Below, piece by piece: positions 13,891-26,524 of a DNA stretch of 64,000 nucleotides; the stretch's first letter is position 1; each line of letters opens with the position of its first letter. The stretch spans positions 1,054,001-1,118,000 of the forward strand of contig BROG01000130.1 of assembly GCA_030159075.1 (NCBI GenBank). Direction: 5' to 3'. The position numbers were made by a program, and so were the translations under genes. Under the pieces are notes generated by a model. That model was not told the DNA's origin. It was given only the letters and a program-made list of their open reading frames with translations, and ran no database searches. The DNA comes from Atrina japonica (taxonomy: Eukaryota; Mollusca; Bivalvia; Pterioida; Pinnidae).

Positions 13891-14047
13891 GATAAGCTAT
13901 TTGTATAAAACCATATCCTAGGTCAAAGGCTTGTGTATGGACAGATTTCAATTTATTTCTGAAATTTTGATATTGATTGAAAATAATATATATCAAATTT
14001 GAAAGAAATCTGACTATTGATTCATTGATTTTAGATGTGCAAAGTTT

Positions 14048-15885
14048 TTTCCTTTTAGAGCTGAAATAGATACCGGTACTACTACAAGCTCTGTATTACA
14101 TGTACTTGTAACTTTAAGCCCCTTTCTTGTAGCCTTTTAGAGCTGAGATAGATACCGGTATTACTACAAGCTCTGTATGTAACATGTACTTTTGTATACC
14201 GGTACTTTAAGCTGTATTACTTTGTAACTTGTAGCCCCTTTCTTGCCTTTTAGAGCTTAGATAGATAGATACAAGGTACTACTACTTTAAAGCTCTGTAT
14301 TACATGTACTTGTAACTTTAAGCCCCTTTCTTGTAGCCTTTTAGAGCTGAGATAGATACCGGTACTACTACAAGCTCTGTATTACATGTACTTGTAACTT
14401 TAAGCGCCTTTCTTATAGCCTTTTAGAGCTGAGATAGATACCGGTACTACTACAAGCTCTGTATTACATGTACTTGTAACTTTAAGCGCCTTTCTGGTAG
14501 CCTTTTAGAGCTGAGATAGATAGATACCGTATTACCACTACAAGCTCTGTATTACATGTACTTGTAACTTTAAGTACCCCTTTCTTGTAGCCTTTTAGAG
14601 CTGAGATAGATACCAAGGTACTACTAACAAGCTCTGTATTACATGTTCTTGTAACTTGAAGCCCCTTTTTCTTGTAGCCTTTTTAGAGCCGAGATAGAAC
14701 CGGTATTACTACTACAAGCTCTGTATTACATGTACTTGTTCTTGTAACTTGAAGCCCCTTTCTTGTAGCCTTTTAGAGCTGAGATAGATACCGGTACTAC
14801 TACAAGCTCTGTATTACATGTTCTTGTAACTTGAAGCCCCTTTCTTGTAGCCTTTTAGAGCTGAGATAGATACCGGTACTACTACAAGCTCTGTATTACA
14901 TGTACTTGTAACTTTAAGCCCCTTTCTTGTAGCCTTTTAGAGCTGAGATAGATACCGGTACTACTACAAGCTCTGTATTACATGTACTTGTAACTTTAAG
15001 CCCCTTTCTTGTAGCCTTTTAGAGCTGAGATAGATACCGGTACTACTACAAGCTCTGTATTACATGTACTTGTAACTTTAAGCGCCTTTCTTGTAGCCTT
15101 TTAGAGCTGAGATAGATACCTGTACTTGTACTACTACAAGCTCTGTATACTACATGTACATGTTGTAACTTTAAGCCCCTTTCTTGTAGCCTTTTAGAGC
15201 TGAGATAGATACCAGTACTACTACAAGCTCTGTATTACATGTACTTGTAACTTTAAGCGCCTTTCTTATAGCCTTTTAGAGCTGAGATAGATACCGGTAC
15301 TACTACAAGCTCTGTATTACATGTACTTGTAACTTTAAGCCCCTTTCTTGTAGCCTTTTAGAGCTGAGATAGATACCGGTACTACTACAACTGTATTACA
15401 AGCTCTGTATTACATCTTGTAGCTTGTAACTTTAAGATACCGGTACCCCTTTCTTGTAGCCTTTTAGAGCTGAGATAGATACCGGTACTACTACAAGCTC
15501 TGTATTACATGTACTTGTAACTTTAAGCCCCTTTCTTGTAGCCTTTTAGAGCTGAGATAGATACCGGTACTACTACAAGCTCTGTACTTTACAAGCGTAC
15601 TTGTAACTTTAAGCCCCTCTCTTGTAGCCTTTTAGAGCTGAGATAGATAGATAGGTACTACTACAAGCTCTGTATTACATGTACTTGTAACTTTAAGCCC
15701 CTTTCTTGTAGCCTTTTAGAGCTGAGATAGATACCGGTACTACTACAAGCTCTGTATTTAACATGTACTTGTAACTTTAAGCCCCTTTCTTGTAGCCTTT
15801 TAGAGCTGAGATAGATACCGGTACTACTACAAGCTCTGTATTACATGTACTTGTAACTTTAAGCGCCTTTCTTGTAGCCTTGCCA
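14048..15885. repeat. 82-bp satellite in EEF2K intron 6
   Basis: About 22 copies of a unit combining TTTTAGAGCTGAGATAGATA, CCGGTACTACTACAAGCTCT and ACATGTACTTGTAACTTTAA, with GCCCCTTTCTTGTAGCC between. Most copies are near-identical; some carry insertions of internal fragments, for example near 15120 and 15390. No spacer-like unique sequence separates the copies. Confidence 0.95.
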
Positions 15886-16805
15886 AATTTGTGTGATATA
15901 CTAATGCCACTTGAGAAGAAGTTGTATAATAACTATCATTACGAACACATACACAAAATATAACACAAATGTAACAGATATATACATGTAACTGACTAAA
16001 AGAGTCAAATCAAAAAGGCAAACAAAAAGTTGAAAATTTATAAAGTAAATGTTGAAAAAATGATATAACAGAAAAGCAAATAATATCTGAAGAAATAGAG
16101 TGGTAGCATGCTTGTTAGTCATCCCTAATTTAACAGATAAAATCTGCAGTCAATTAGCTAGGTGCTTTTTACTTTTAAGAAAAACGATTCTTGTGGTATG
16201 CTTTACTAAAAAAATTCCTCCTTTCTTCATAAATTATTCTTTTCAGACACTAACCTAAGAGACTTTGACTGTTCAGCTAAATGAATCAAATTCCTTGTAT
16301 ACAATATTATTAAGTTAAAAAGTGGATACTGCCATTATTTGCCAATGAAATAAGGTCTCACAATACACTCTCTAATAATGGGCTTCAGACAGCATACCAC
16401 TGTATTTCAGCATAGGAATATTTCAAATTTTCAATATTTATGACAGCCATTGGAAACAGGTAAACAAACTGCAGAACTGGAGTTAGTTTTGACTTATATC
16501 CATCATACAATGATATAAACCCTTTCAACCCTATATATCTACAATTAATTTTCTCTGACAATTTATTCCACTTAGTTAATAACACAGGGTTGGGGTGAAA
16601 GGATACCAATTAAACTAGACAGGATTTTAAAAACAGGTTAAAAGTGAACAGCGACAAAAATAAGAAGCATAGTTAACATTTCCATAAGAGTCTCGACTAT
16701 ACAATGATCCCAAACTTGAATATTTTTAAAACTTCTACATATCAAAAAGAAAAATAGTACATTAGTCTGATATTTTACAATCTTCTGGACATCCATCTTC
16801 GTAAC

Positions 16806-17126
16806 ACCAGAGTCTGAAATTGCTCTGCTCTTTCCTACTCATGGTTTCATGCAACCAAAATCACTCATGCATATTTTTATTATCAATGAAGCTTCAGTCA
16901 ATGCAAATAAACAGTGTTAGCATTCATCAACAAATCAGGTCGAAGCTTTTAAACAATTTCAGAATTGTATTAGATCACTAGACTATCCGATAACTTCCAT
17001 TGCCAATCACAACTACTGTGATTGGATCAATTGGACACACCTACTCCTTATGAATATTCATAAGCTACAAGTGATTTTGATTGCATGAAACCACTAGTAG
17101 GAAAGTGCATAGCGATTCTGGACCAT
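16806..17126. mobile_element. MITE with about 60-bp inverted repeats, intron 6
   Basis: The left arm contains CTTTCCTACTCATGGTTTCA and TGCAACCAAAATCACT; the right arm has the complement GATTGCATGAAACCACTAGT. Arms are roughly 75-80% complementary and enclose about 190 bp, with CTCTTTC..GAAAGTGCA outer ends. The remainder of intron 6 (15890-16800 and 17130-19264) is AT-rich without recognised exons. Confidence 0.65.
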
Positions 17127-19264
17127 GGGTTTACGACAATGCCAGACATCAGGTGCATCTTATTACTGGACATGTCTATTTAGCAGAGATGATGGTATGT
17201 AAAATAATAATGTACAGACTTACCATCAGTGACAATACATTTGTTTTCTTTAAAAACATATACATTATAGGAATACTGAATGATTTTTTATATAATTTTA
17301 CTAATTTTCTAAGAAAAAAACTAAAGCAAAGTCATACTTTATGACTAAAATGAAAATAGCATGGCTTCAAGTAGATTACATATTATTGATATATATATAT
17401 ACACATATATCTAATATCATAGATTACATATATTATTTTATAAGTGAATCTACACTCCCAATGATTTAAGGCATTTTTAACAATAAGCTACTAATTTTAC
17501 ATATACTGATAAAAAGACATTTAGTTCCATCTAAACAAGGAAAACATAGCTCCAAATAGGAATTTTCAAATTCAGATCTCAGTTGACTTAAGAATGGTGG
17601 TCAATTACTGTGCCTACTGCATAAAATTTAAAATACTCTTAAGTCTGAGAATATTCTTAAATGCCTACATGGCCAATCAGATCTGTTGATTAGCTGGATT
17701 AGTAAATTTCTCAGACCTGAATGCAAATGGGACCAGGTCAGACTTGTCAAATACTGTTACAGATTTAAGCTGAAATCAAAAAGTATTAGGACTGACCCTG
17801 CATGAAGTATAAATATGCGTGTGAATTTTCTTTATTACTTCCTTTTATTGATTTGGTCATATAATTCACTTCTGTAAAGAACTGATTTGTCTTCCAATAA
17901 GCATTAGCTAGGAAAGTCAAGGGCAATCGACAGGTACATGTACATAATTATGATTAAGATAAAAGTCTGCAGATAATTAGCTCACAGCATTCATACTATG
18001 CAGAAAAAAAGGTTAATAATAATATCATACATGTGAATATACAACCTTATAATTTTTTCCCTTGAAATTATTTTCCATTTCCTTCATTAAGAAAAATAAA
18101 ATAGCTATGTTACATGGGGGATTCTACAGAGGACAGACTTACAGTGGCCCTGGCTTGTCTGTGGTGCATAAATAGATAAATACTGGGCAAAACAACATAA
18201 ACAGATTGGAAAATAATGGGTAAACAACATAGTTACAAACGTTACTGTAAGCATCTTCACATAACAACTGTATAATAATTACGGTAAACAATAGGCATTA
18301 AGTAAGGATTTAGGTTTAGCAACATATTTTATTGTTTTCAAATGCATGATTGAGTATCTCTATTATTACTTGATGTCAACACTCACTCTATCTTTTAAAC
18401 TCAGGAGATATCAGAATGCAGGAATGATTTAGGGATGGTAAATTACACTGCATTGTATAACAGCTGCTTTCATATAAAAAATAAAAAATAAAATATCTGT
18501 AAATTTTTATAAGAGAAATTAAATTTTTTATTTGTTACCATCAAGAAAAACATCCAAAACAAAGTATAATCTGGGCTAATGCTACTGTCCGATATTACTC
18601 TGAAAGACAGCGACACCAAATTAAATGAAATTGACATTTGCAATTCCCAATGTTGTCAATATTACCAAAGTTGTATACTTTATATGATATCCAAAATCAG
18701 AGGCATTCAACAACATGATGGTATTAACCCTATTGACCCTACAGACCATAACAGACTAGCCCAATACAACAGAAAAGATTATACCATTAAAATAATTAGG
18801 GAGAAACAGTTGATAATGTTACTTATCATCTCATTTTTCACATTGATCGTCATCTGCAATAATCTTCATTCAGCTTTGTAAAATATTTCAGATACAAATT
18901 TTTCACTTTTTTGTTTCTCAATTTATACTACAAGATTTTAAAGCATTCCAAAATGAATTCAACATTTTACTAAGTAATGAATAATGTGAAAAATAATAAA
19001 AATTTAATAAAATACGAGAGAGGGAGAGAAAAAAAACTTTTTTCATTTCAGAAATCAATAATTACTTATAATAAGTAAAATATAAAAAACTAATCAAATT
19101 AAGATTTATATATGTACCTTGCCCCATCTTTACTTATCAACCAATGAAAAACAATAGACTCTTCTGTAAATCAATGGATTAGACCTGTCCAATTGTGTAT
19201 TTAGGGGTGAATTTAGTTAAATAAAGGTAATGATATATAGTTTCATCCCCCAATCATGACTGAC

Positions 19265-19519
19265 CTCAAGTGTCATGGATGACTGACTATCTGTGTCACT
19301 GTGTGAGCGAATCCTCATTCTGACGTTTGCCAAAGGACTATCTATAGACATTGGTTCATCATCATTACTGACACTATCTGGAGTTGTATCACTGAACATC
19401 GACGATGATGACCTCTGGCGATCCAGAAACCTTGTAATGTCAATTTTGTCAGTAGTGGGAGACAGTGACAAACAATGTTCCTCTAGTCCCCGTGTTCTAG
19501 TCTTCATCTCCGCCCTCCT
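19265..19519 (-). CDS. EEF2K: EEF2K exon 6: regulatory linker
   Basis: Residues 347-431, phase 0. MKTRTRGLEEHC aligns with the human segment around the main autophosphorylation site Thr348, making T353 the likely equivalent. A Ser-Pro site follows at S366. RIRSHSD (415-421) fits the RxRxxS consensus of Akt/S6K/RSK-type kinases at S420; its equivalence to human Ser366 is inferred from position and motif only. The rest is acidic, Ser-rich and probably disordered. The acceptor is acttcag|AGG and the donor GAG|gtcagt. Confidence 0.9.
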
Positions 19520-19944
19520 CTGAAGTAAAACAAATGTGTAAAATTTAAGTCTGTTGTTTATGTCAAAATATCTCGTTTTCAGGTAAAAATCTATTACAGA
19601 TATATCACCAGAAGATGTATCATCAATGGACAAGACTGTTCCTTTTCTGATGAAATTATAACACTTATCAATAATAAAAATGACTTGTTTCCTTTCTGAC
19701 GAAATTGTATGAAAATGTCCACCAATGTTATCATCATTCAGAATTTTGCTAGGTCGAAATTCTGCCCCTATTTTAATAAGTTACTTTTTTTGGTAATATC
19801 TGGGGTAAAAGTCATCCCATATACTTTCTTCATTAACTATGTATTTCTCGTCTCCGTCATATGGACTTTGGCCAGTTGCTTATCTGATCTATCATTTTCA
19901 TTAACCCGTCAGCATCAAGTTGTGTTGTGACATAACTGCATCTA

Positions 19945-21453
19945 CCGTATTCGGTCGCGTATAATCCGCACTCTTTTCACTCTAAAATTTGTCTCAGGCA
20001 GGGGGGTGCGGATAATACAGTACTACAGAATCTTAGGACATTTTTTTCGCAGGAACTACTGCAGGAGATTCGATGTGGGTGGTAAGCCTGACAAAGTTTT
20101 TTCGTAATAACGATGTACGGGTTAATGTATATCATCATTTATGTCTACAGTGACGGTGAATAAATCAATAAATGAATCTTGTTGTCTTTTATTTTTGTGT
20201 GTTTCAGTTTACAAATAGGCTAGACTACACAGGCACTTGTGTAATGCAATCCCTTGATTGAAGGTGTTGTGATCGCTGGATTGCATAACGCAAGTGCCTG
20301 TGCAAGGCTAGCCTAGTTGTGATGTTTGGCGAGGAAACAGAATAGTACAGTACCTGTTGCTTATCTTCATCATGAAGTTTTGTTATTATTTAAAAATACA
20401 ACAATCTCAACAAGAATTCTAATAATTATTTCACGCTGGTGAACGACGAAGCGAACAGCCATGTTGTAACTGTAAATGAGGGGGGCTAAATGGAAGAGCA
20501 AATATGTAGTATCTTGTAGTTTCGTATTTTCCCATTTTATATCATATTATGTAGTTTTGCGTTGTTTGTTTTGAGACGATGACTATACATTAATAAATAA
20601 AACAATGTTTTCTGGGTGTTTTGTTCTGTGGAGGAATGTTATTTTACACGGTATATACCAGTAACTCTCTTACTACAGTACATCTACAGTGTAGTACTAA
20701 GTTAAGGAACCTGCCAATTATACAGGTAAGTACGATGAGTTAATTTTAAATTGAAAACATGATAAAAGGTGTAAAATAACACAATGCCACACCAAGGTAA
20801 TTAATGTTTGTAGTATATGTCTCCATTCATAATCAATGATGCGTGTAACAGACAACAGTATACTTGGATCTGTATAATTATATATCCCTTTGTTTCAATA
20901 ATTACGCTATACACGCGTATTCTGGATATATAGATCGCTTGTGTACAAGTGCTCTCTGCTAATTAGAATTGTTACAAACTTTTATGTCGCCGATTTCCGC
21001 AAATATAATATCTATTTCAAATGTTGTTCTAATACATACTATTAATTAAATATATAGGCTACCACGTCAGCAAAAGCAAATGATTGCGCTATAATTAACG
21101 GAATTTAATTTTACAAAGACTTCGACTGATGTTTTGATATTTCTTTTGTTATTTATTTCAAATCATTAATTTGCTTATCATATCCCTTATCTAATATCTT
21201 GAATATATATATCTATAATAAATATTTATCTATTTCTTCCAAATACCGATCTGCGAATTTTTAAAATATTTCCGATCGTCATACTGCACTTATACACAAT
21301 AATAATCAATCTTGCCGACGATTTTCGGCCATACGGCCGTGGAAAAAAGTCAACGCGGATTATACGCACGAAGTACTTTTTTCTCCGAGATCTGATGCTG
21401 AAATGGGGGGTGCGGATAATACGTAAATGCGGATTATACACAGCCGATTACGG
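19945..21453. mobile_element. 1.5-kb terminal-inverted-repeat DNA transposon, intron 5
   Basis: The left end is CCGTATTCGGTCGCGTATAA and the right end is its complement GTATACACAGCCGATTACGG in degenerate form, both flanked by TA. Subterminal GGGGGGTGCGGATAATAC occurs at both sides. There is no intact transposase, so it is probably non-autonomous. TA duplication and the CCGTAT ends suggest the Tc1/mariner/pogo superfamily, which I infer only. Confidence 0.75.
20216..20318. repeat. nested long hairpin inside the 1.5-kb element
   Basis: TAGGCTAGACTACACAGGCA with CTTGTGTAATGCAATCC pairs with GGATTGCATAACGCAAGTGC and CTGTGCAAGGCTAGCCTA, leaving a loop of about 26 bp. This looks like a separate small foldback MITE inserted in the larger element. 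Confidence 0.7.
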
Positions 21454-21688
21454 TAGTTGAGACATGAATTCCAGGTACCCGTCACTTTTGTGTATATATC
21501 TTCCTGACTCCACTGAGTATTTGGATATAAAATATACACACTTCAGATTGTCAGCCAAAAAACAGGATTTAGGTCTAGGATTTTGCCAGTATGATGTTTC
21601 CATTATATTGGCCTTTGACCCCATGACCCAATTTGTTAATCTACCAATCAATAACAAGATCATCTACATGATATATCACATGACTAAC

Positions 21689-21949
21689 CTGATTTCTAAG
21701 GAAGTCTTTGTGTTCGGCATTTTCCAATGACGACAGATCAAACTCTGTGAGATCCAGACAACTACATATGTCGTTACAAATATGCGAGTGAAAAAACAAT
21801 GCCATTCCTTTAGCTCCGAGGTTACCCTCATTGTACTCTTTTCCATCTATGGTGTGTATTTGGGGGTCAGTGTAAAGGTCACCAACACCTTGAATGTCCA
21901 CCACTATCAGCTGATGTCCAGACCTCTCAAACGTAAAGTGACTAAAAGC
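21689..21949 (-). CDS. EEF2K: EEF2K exon 5: catalytic C-lobe
   Basis: Residues 260-346, phase 0 at both ends. It encodes the catalytic motif VVDIQGVGDLYTDPQIHT with D277, Q279 and D287 (human D274, Q276, D284). The glycine-rich substrate loop follows as GNLGAKGMALFF (301-312). The structural zinc is bound by H263, H315, C317 and C321, all present. The acceptor is tttcctag|GCT and the donor CAG|gttagt. A 53-bp satellite starts about 380 nt upstream of the acceptor in intron 4. Confidence 0.96.
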
Positions 21950-22324
21950 CTAGGAAAACATTAAAATATTATTATACAGAATTTTATAAAAACTTTTTCC
22001 TCTATAAAAAATTTAAAAAGTATCATTTGTTCCATTGTTTTTTAACTGCATCCACAATTATCCCTTCCAACTCTTCAAACCATAATACTGTATAGTTGCT
22101 TTTATTCGTGAGGGATTTAATTTCACTATATATGCAGACATGGAAAATTCTGTGAAATTAGATACCTGTGAATATCATACCTTACACTTATCAAGTATTA
22201 AAAAAACAATTCCTAACCTATCTTGCTTGAAAATTAATACCGTGAATAGGATCATCTCAGAAAAACATGAAATTTTCTCCCCATGAAATTAAACAACTAT
22301 ACAGTAGTCTGGTCTACTACAGAA

Positions 22325-24735
22325 AAAAAGAGCATACCACTGAGATATCTATAGGGGTGAAAGGGTTAAGATATGTGATAAAGAGCATACCACTGAGATA
22401 TCTATAGGGGTGAAAGGGTTAAGATGTGTGATAGAGAGCATACCACTGAGATATCTATAGGGGTGAAAGGGTTAAGATGTGTGATAGAGAGCATACCACT
22501 GAGATATCTATAGGGGTGAAAGGGTTAAGATGTGTGATAGAGGGAGATATCTATAGGGGTGAAAGGGTTAAGATGTGTGATAAAGAGCATACCACTGAGA
22601 TATCTATAGGGGTGAAAGGGTTAAGATGTGTGATAAAGAGCATACCACTATAGGGGTGATGTGTGATAAAGAGCATACCACTGAGATATCTATAGGGGTT
22701 ACAAAGTCAAGATATGTGATAAAGAGCATACCACTGAGATATCTATAGGGGTGAAAGGGTTAAGATATGTGATAAAGAGCATACCACTGAGATATCTATA
22801 GGGGTTACAAAGTCAAGATATATAAAGGCTTACCACTGAGATATCTATAGGGTTGAAAGATATGTGATAGAGAGCATACCACTGAGATATCTATAGGGGT
22901 GAAAGGGTTAAGATGTGTGATAGAGAGCATACCACTGAGATATCTATAGGGGGGTTAAGATGTGTGATAGAGAGCATACCACCGAGATATATATAGGGGT
23001 GAAAGGGTTAAGATGTGTGATAAAGAGCATACCACTGAGATATCTATAGGGGTGAAAGGGTTAAGATGTGTGATAAAGAGCATACCACTGAGATATCTAT
23101 AGAAAGGGTTAAGATATGTGATAAAGAGCATACCACTGAGATATCTATAGGGGTTACAAAGTCAGCATAAAGAGCATACCACTGAGATATCTATAGGGGT
23201 GAAAGGGTTAAGATATGTGATAAAGAGCATACCACTGAGATATCTATAGGGGTTACAAAGTCAAGATATGTGATAAAGAGCTTACCACTGAGATATCTAT
23301 AGGGGTGAAAGAGTCAAGATGTGTGAAAAAGAGCTTACCACTGAGATATCTAGATAAAGAGTCAAGATGTGTGAAAAAGAGCTTACCACTGAGATATCTA
23401 TAGGGGTGAAAGAGTCAAGATATGTGATAGAGAGCATACCACTGAGATATCTATAGGGGTGAAAGGGTTAGAGAGCATACCACTGAGATAGGGGTGAAAG
23501 AGTCAAGATGTGTGATAAAAGGGGTGAGATATCTATAGAGTGTGAAAGAGTCAAGATGTGAAAAAGAGCTTACCACTGAGATATCTATAGGTGTGAAAGA
23601 GTCAAGATGTGTGAAAAAGAGCTTACACTGAGATATCTATAGTGTGAAAGAGTCAAGATGTGTGAAAAAGAGCTTACCACTGAGATATCTATAGGTGTGA
23701 AAGAGTCAAGATGTGTGATAGAGAGCATACCACTGAGATATCTATAGGGGTGAAAGAGTCAAGGTGTGATAGAGAGCATACCACTGAGATATGTGATAGG
23801 GTGAAAGAGTCAAGATGTGTGAAAAAGAGCTTACCACTGAGATATCTATAGGGGTGAAAGAGTCAAGATGTGTGAAAAAGAGCTTACCACTGAGATATCT
23901 ATAGGGGTGAAAGAGTCAAGATGTGTGAAAAAGAGCTTACCACTGAGATATCTATAGGTGTGAAAGAGTCAAGATGTGTGAAAAAGAGCTTACCACTGAG
24001 ATATCTATAGGTGTGAAAGAGTCAAGATGTGTGAAAAAGAGCATACCACTGAGATATCTATAGGGGTTACAAAGTCAAGATATGTGATAAAGAGCATACC
24101 ACTGAGATATCTATAGGGGTTACAAAGTCAAGATATGTGATAAAGAGCATACCACTGAGATATCTATAGGGGTGAAAGAGTCAAGATATGTGATAAAGAG
24201 CATACCACTGAGATATCTATAGGGGTGGAGGAGTCAAGATGTGTGAAAAAGAGCTTACCACTGAGATATCTATAGGGGTTACAAAGTCAAGATATGTGAT
24301 AAAGAGCATACCACTGAGATATCTATAGGGGTGGAGGAGTCAAGATGTGTGAAAAAGAGCTTACCACTGAGATATCTATAGGGGTGGAGGAGTCAAGATG
24401 TGTGAAAAAGAGCTTACCACTGAGATATCTATAGGGGTTACAAAGTCAAGATATGTGATAAAGAGCATACCACTGAGATATCTATAGGGGTGAAAGAGTC
24501 AAGATATGTGAAAAAGAGCTTACCACTGAGATATCTATAGGGGTTACAAAGTCAAGATATGTGATAAAGAGCATACCACTGAGATATCTATAGGGGTTAC
24601 AAAGTCAAGATATGTGATAAAGAGCATACCACTGAGATATCTATAGGGGTTACAAAGCCAAGATATGTGATAAAGAGCATACCATTGAGATATATTAGGG
24701 GTGAAAAAGACAACATGTGTGAAAAAGAGCTATAC
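22325..24735. repeat. 53-bp satellite in EEF2K intron 4
   Basis: About 45 copies of a unit containing GAGCATACCACTGAGATATC, TATAGGGGTGAAAGGGTTAA and GATGTGTGATA. Variants replace GTGAAAGGGTTAAG by GTTACAAAGTCAAG or GTGAAAGAGTCAAG and are locally grouped, suggesting expansion in blocks. On the transcribed strand every unit has a pyrimidine-rich stretch (CCCTTTCACCCCTATAG) followed by ATATCTCAG and a TGGTATG. Confidence 0.95.
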
Positions 24736-24739
24736 TGTC

Positions 24740-26270
24740 TAAGACACATAGAGAGTTCCTAATGTGTAATGTCAAATTACAGGTTCATTGGTTATCTACA
24801 CAGATTTCAATTAATGTAATTATTTTCAACTCATCAAGTAATAACCAAAAACAAGTTTACACAAAAATAAGATTCTGACGCTAAGCAAACATGAATGGTT
24901 TTAATCAAAATAGAAGATACATCTTGTAATTTTTGTTTTTCTAAATCAATACTTGTAACATTTACCAATTCCTGTTTTGAACATTTGTATACCTGTCATT
25001 TTAATTTTTCAAAATAAATGCAAATCATATTTGTGAGTCATCTTTAATATAAATAATATCTAAGGTGCAAAAAATCAAATTTCCAGTTATAAATGAGTAT
25101 AGTGCAATTGAGTACATAGAGGACAAAATAGTACATATAGGAGAAAAAGTGAATTTTTGCGAAAAATAAAAACCATGTGTACTAGTAACATACATCAAAG
25201 TATTTCTAAATATACTACATAACACATACGCAGTTTTCAAAATTTTTGGTTCAGAGACGTGAAAGTTGTCTATAAAACCTTATGTAAAATATGGGTTGAC
25301 ATTTACCTCTATTCCGACGTGTTTAGTTACTAAATTGAACAGCGGTGATGAATTGTGAATCATATAGAGGCCATCTATTCATGGTCTTTCATGAAATACT
25401 ATTTAATGTACAAAACCACCGATGCCCAGCTTGGTCCCACTTTCGTATATGAAATAAGAAGTTGCCACCTAGATCAATTTCGCTATTCTTTTGTTATAGA
25501 ATAAACACATACGTTTGATCAAAATGTAAAAAAATGGCTTTTTCAACACCCAAATCGCCGCAACTTAGACCTTTCCCCAGATATATAGCATATATTCAGA
25601 CATAAATCGCAATGACGTTTAAAACTCGAATTCTGTCAAACTGTTTCCTTATTCCCCAAGATGCTACAACGGGCTACAAAAACAGCTCTTGGCCCTGTTA
25701 GCATTCCTCTACAAAAGAATGAAACATTTCAATATAAATCTGACACAACCCCTTCAAATTTTATTTTATGTCAGATCTCTTTAACCGTGTGAAAAAGGTT
25801 CTATAAATATTTGCATATGTTTAATATGTTTACATTCAGTTGATTGGTCACTTGTGTTCACATGACAGGAATTTTGAAGATTTTCTAAGAGTACATGACT
25901 CAATCTTGTGGATGGAATTATGTAGTAAATTCTGTACAGTTATGTATTGTACAAGCGAATTTATTTTATGTACGAAAATGGTTCCAGATATAAATGCCTT
26001 TGGGAAAATCATGAAAAAAACTTGTCCTATATGTACCCAAACGCACTATGTAAATTTTTCCACATCACTACAACTCAAGCCATCCATCATTCTGCAGCAT
26101 TACTGGTTATACAAGTCCTATACCTAATTCAAAACAAGGTACAAATTATAATGAAATATCCCTTTTGGACCTATGTAATTTAAAGTATTAATTAAGTAAA
26201 AACTTAATTACTATTTACATTTTTTTGCATGCTATACACACACATTATATGAGATCCAGAATGACCTTAC
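24740..26270. other. intron 4, distal part, no recognised feature
   Basis: AT-rich sequence between the 53-bp array and exon 4. Open frames at 25840-26183 show no conserved motif or splice context. The stretch 25310-25760 is somewhat richer in CpG and may be an old transposon, but I see no ends. Confidence 0.5.
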
Positions 26271-26417
26271 TTGGGGAGTATATCGGAGTGTCTCCTCAAC
26301 AAAGCCAGAATTGGAGTTGTACTTGACATAATGTCCCTCGATGAAATGCTCAAGATGATAAAGAGGTGAGTCTGGCCTGTTCTTGAACTCCAGCACATAC
26401 ATTTGGAAGATGTCCAC
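26271..26417 (-). CDS. EEF2K: EEF2K exon 4: kinase domain, hinge region
   Basis: Residues 211-259, phase 0 at both ends. It encodes VDIFQMYVLEFKNRP, then LYHLEHFIEGHYVKYNSNSG, the strongly conserved alpha-kinase stretch, and ends in YTPQ. The acceptor is tttaacag|GTG and the donor CAA|gtaagg. Every diagnostic family residue in this stretch can be read without a frameshift. Confidence 0.95.
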
Positions 26418-26524
26418 CTGTTAAATGATCATAATAATTATGTAAACAAAATGTTGATAAGGCATACACTACAACCTTTGTAGTAAAAGAGGGGAAAAAA
26501 TTAAAAAAAAAAAAACAGCTAATG

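Noticed and set aside
14048..15885. CRISPR-like appearance of the long regular arrays (here and at 22325-24735, 39865-40905)
   Set aside because: Units are contiguous with no unique spacers, there are no cas genes and the genome is eukaryotic.
18105..18175. Possible extra EEF2K microexon in intron 6 with a donor-like ACTgtaagt
   Set aside because: Any exon ending there would be 16 or 40 nt long and break the phase-0 junction between exons 6 and 7.
19100..19150. Second possible microexon near exon 6 (GGGGCAAG|gtacat)
   Set aside because: The only nearby acceptor gives a segment with an in-frame stop.
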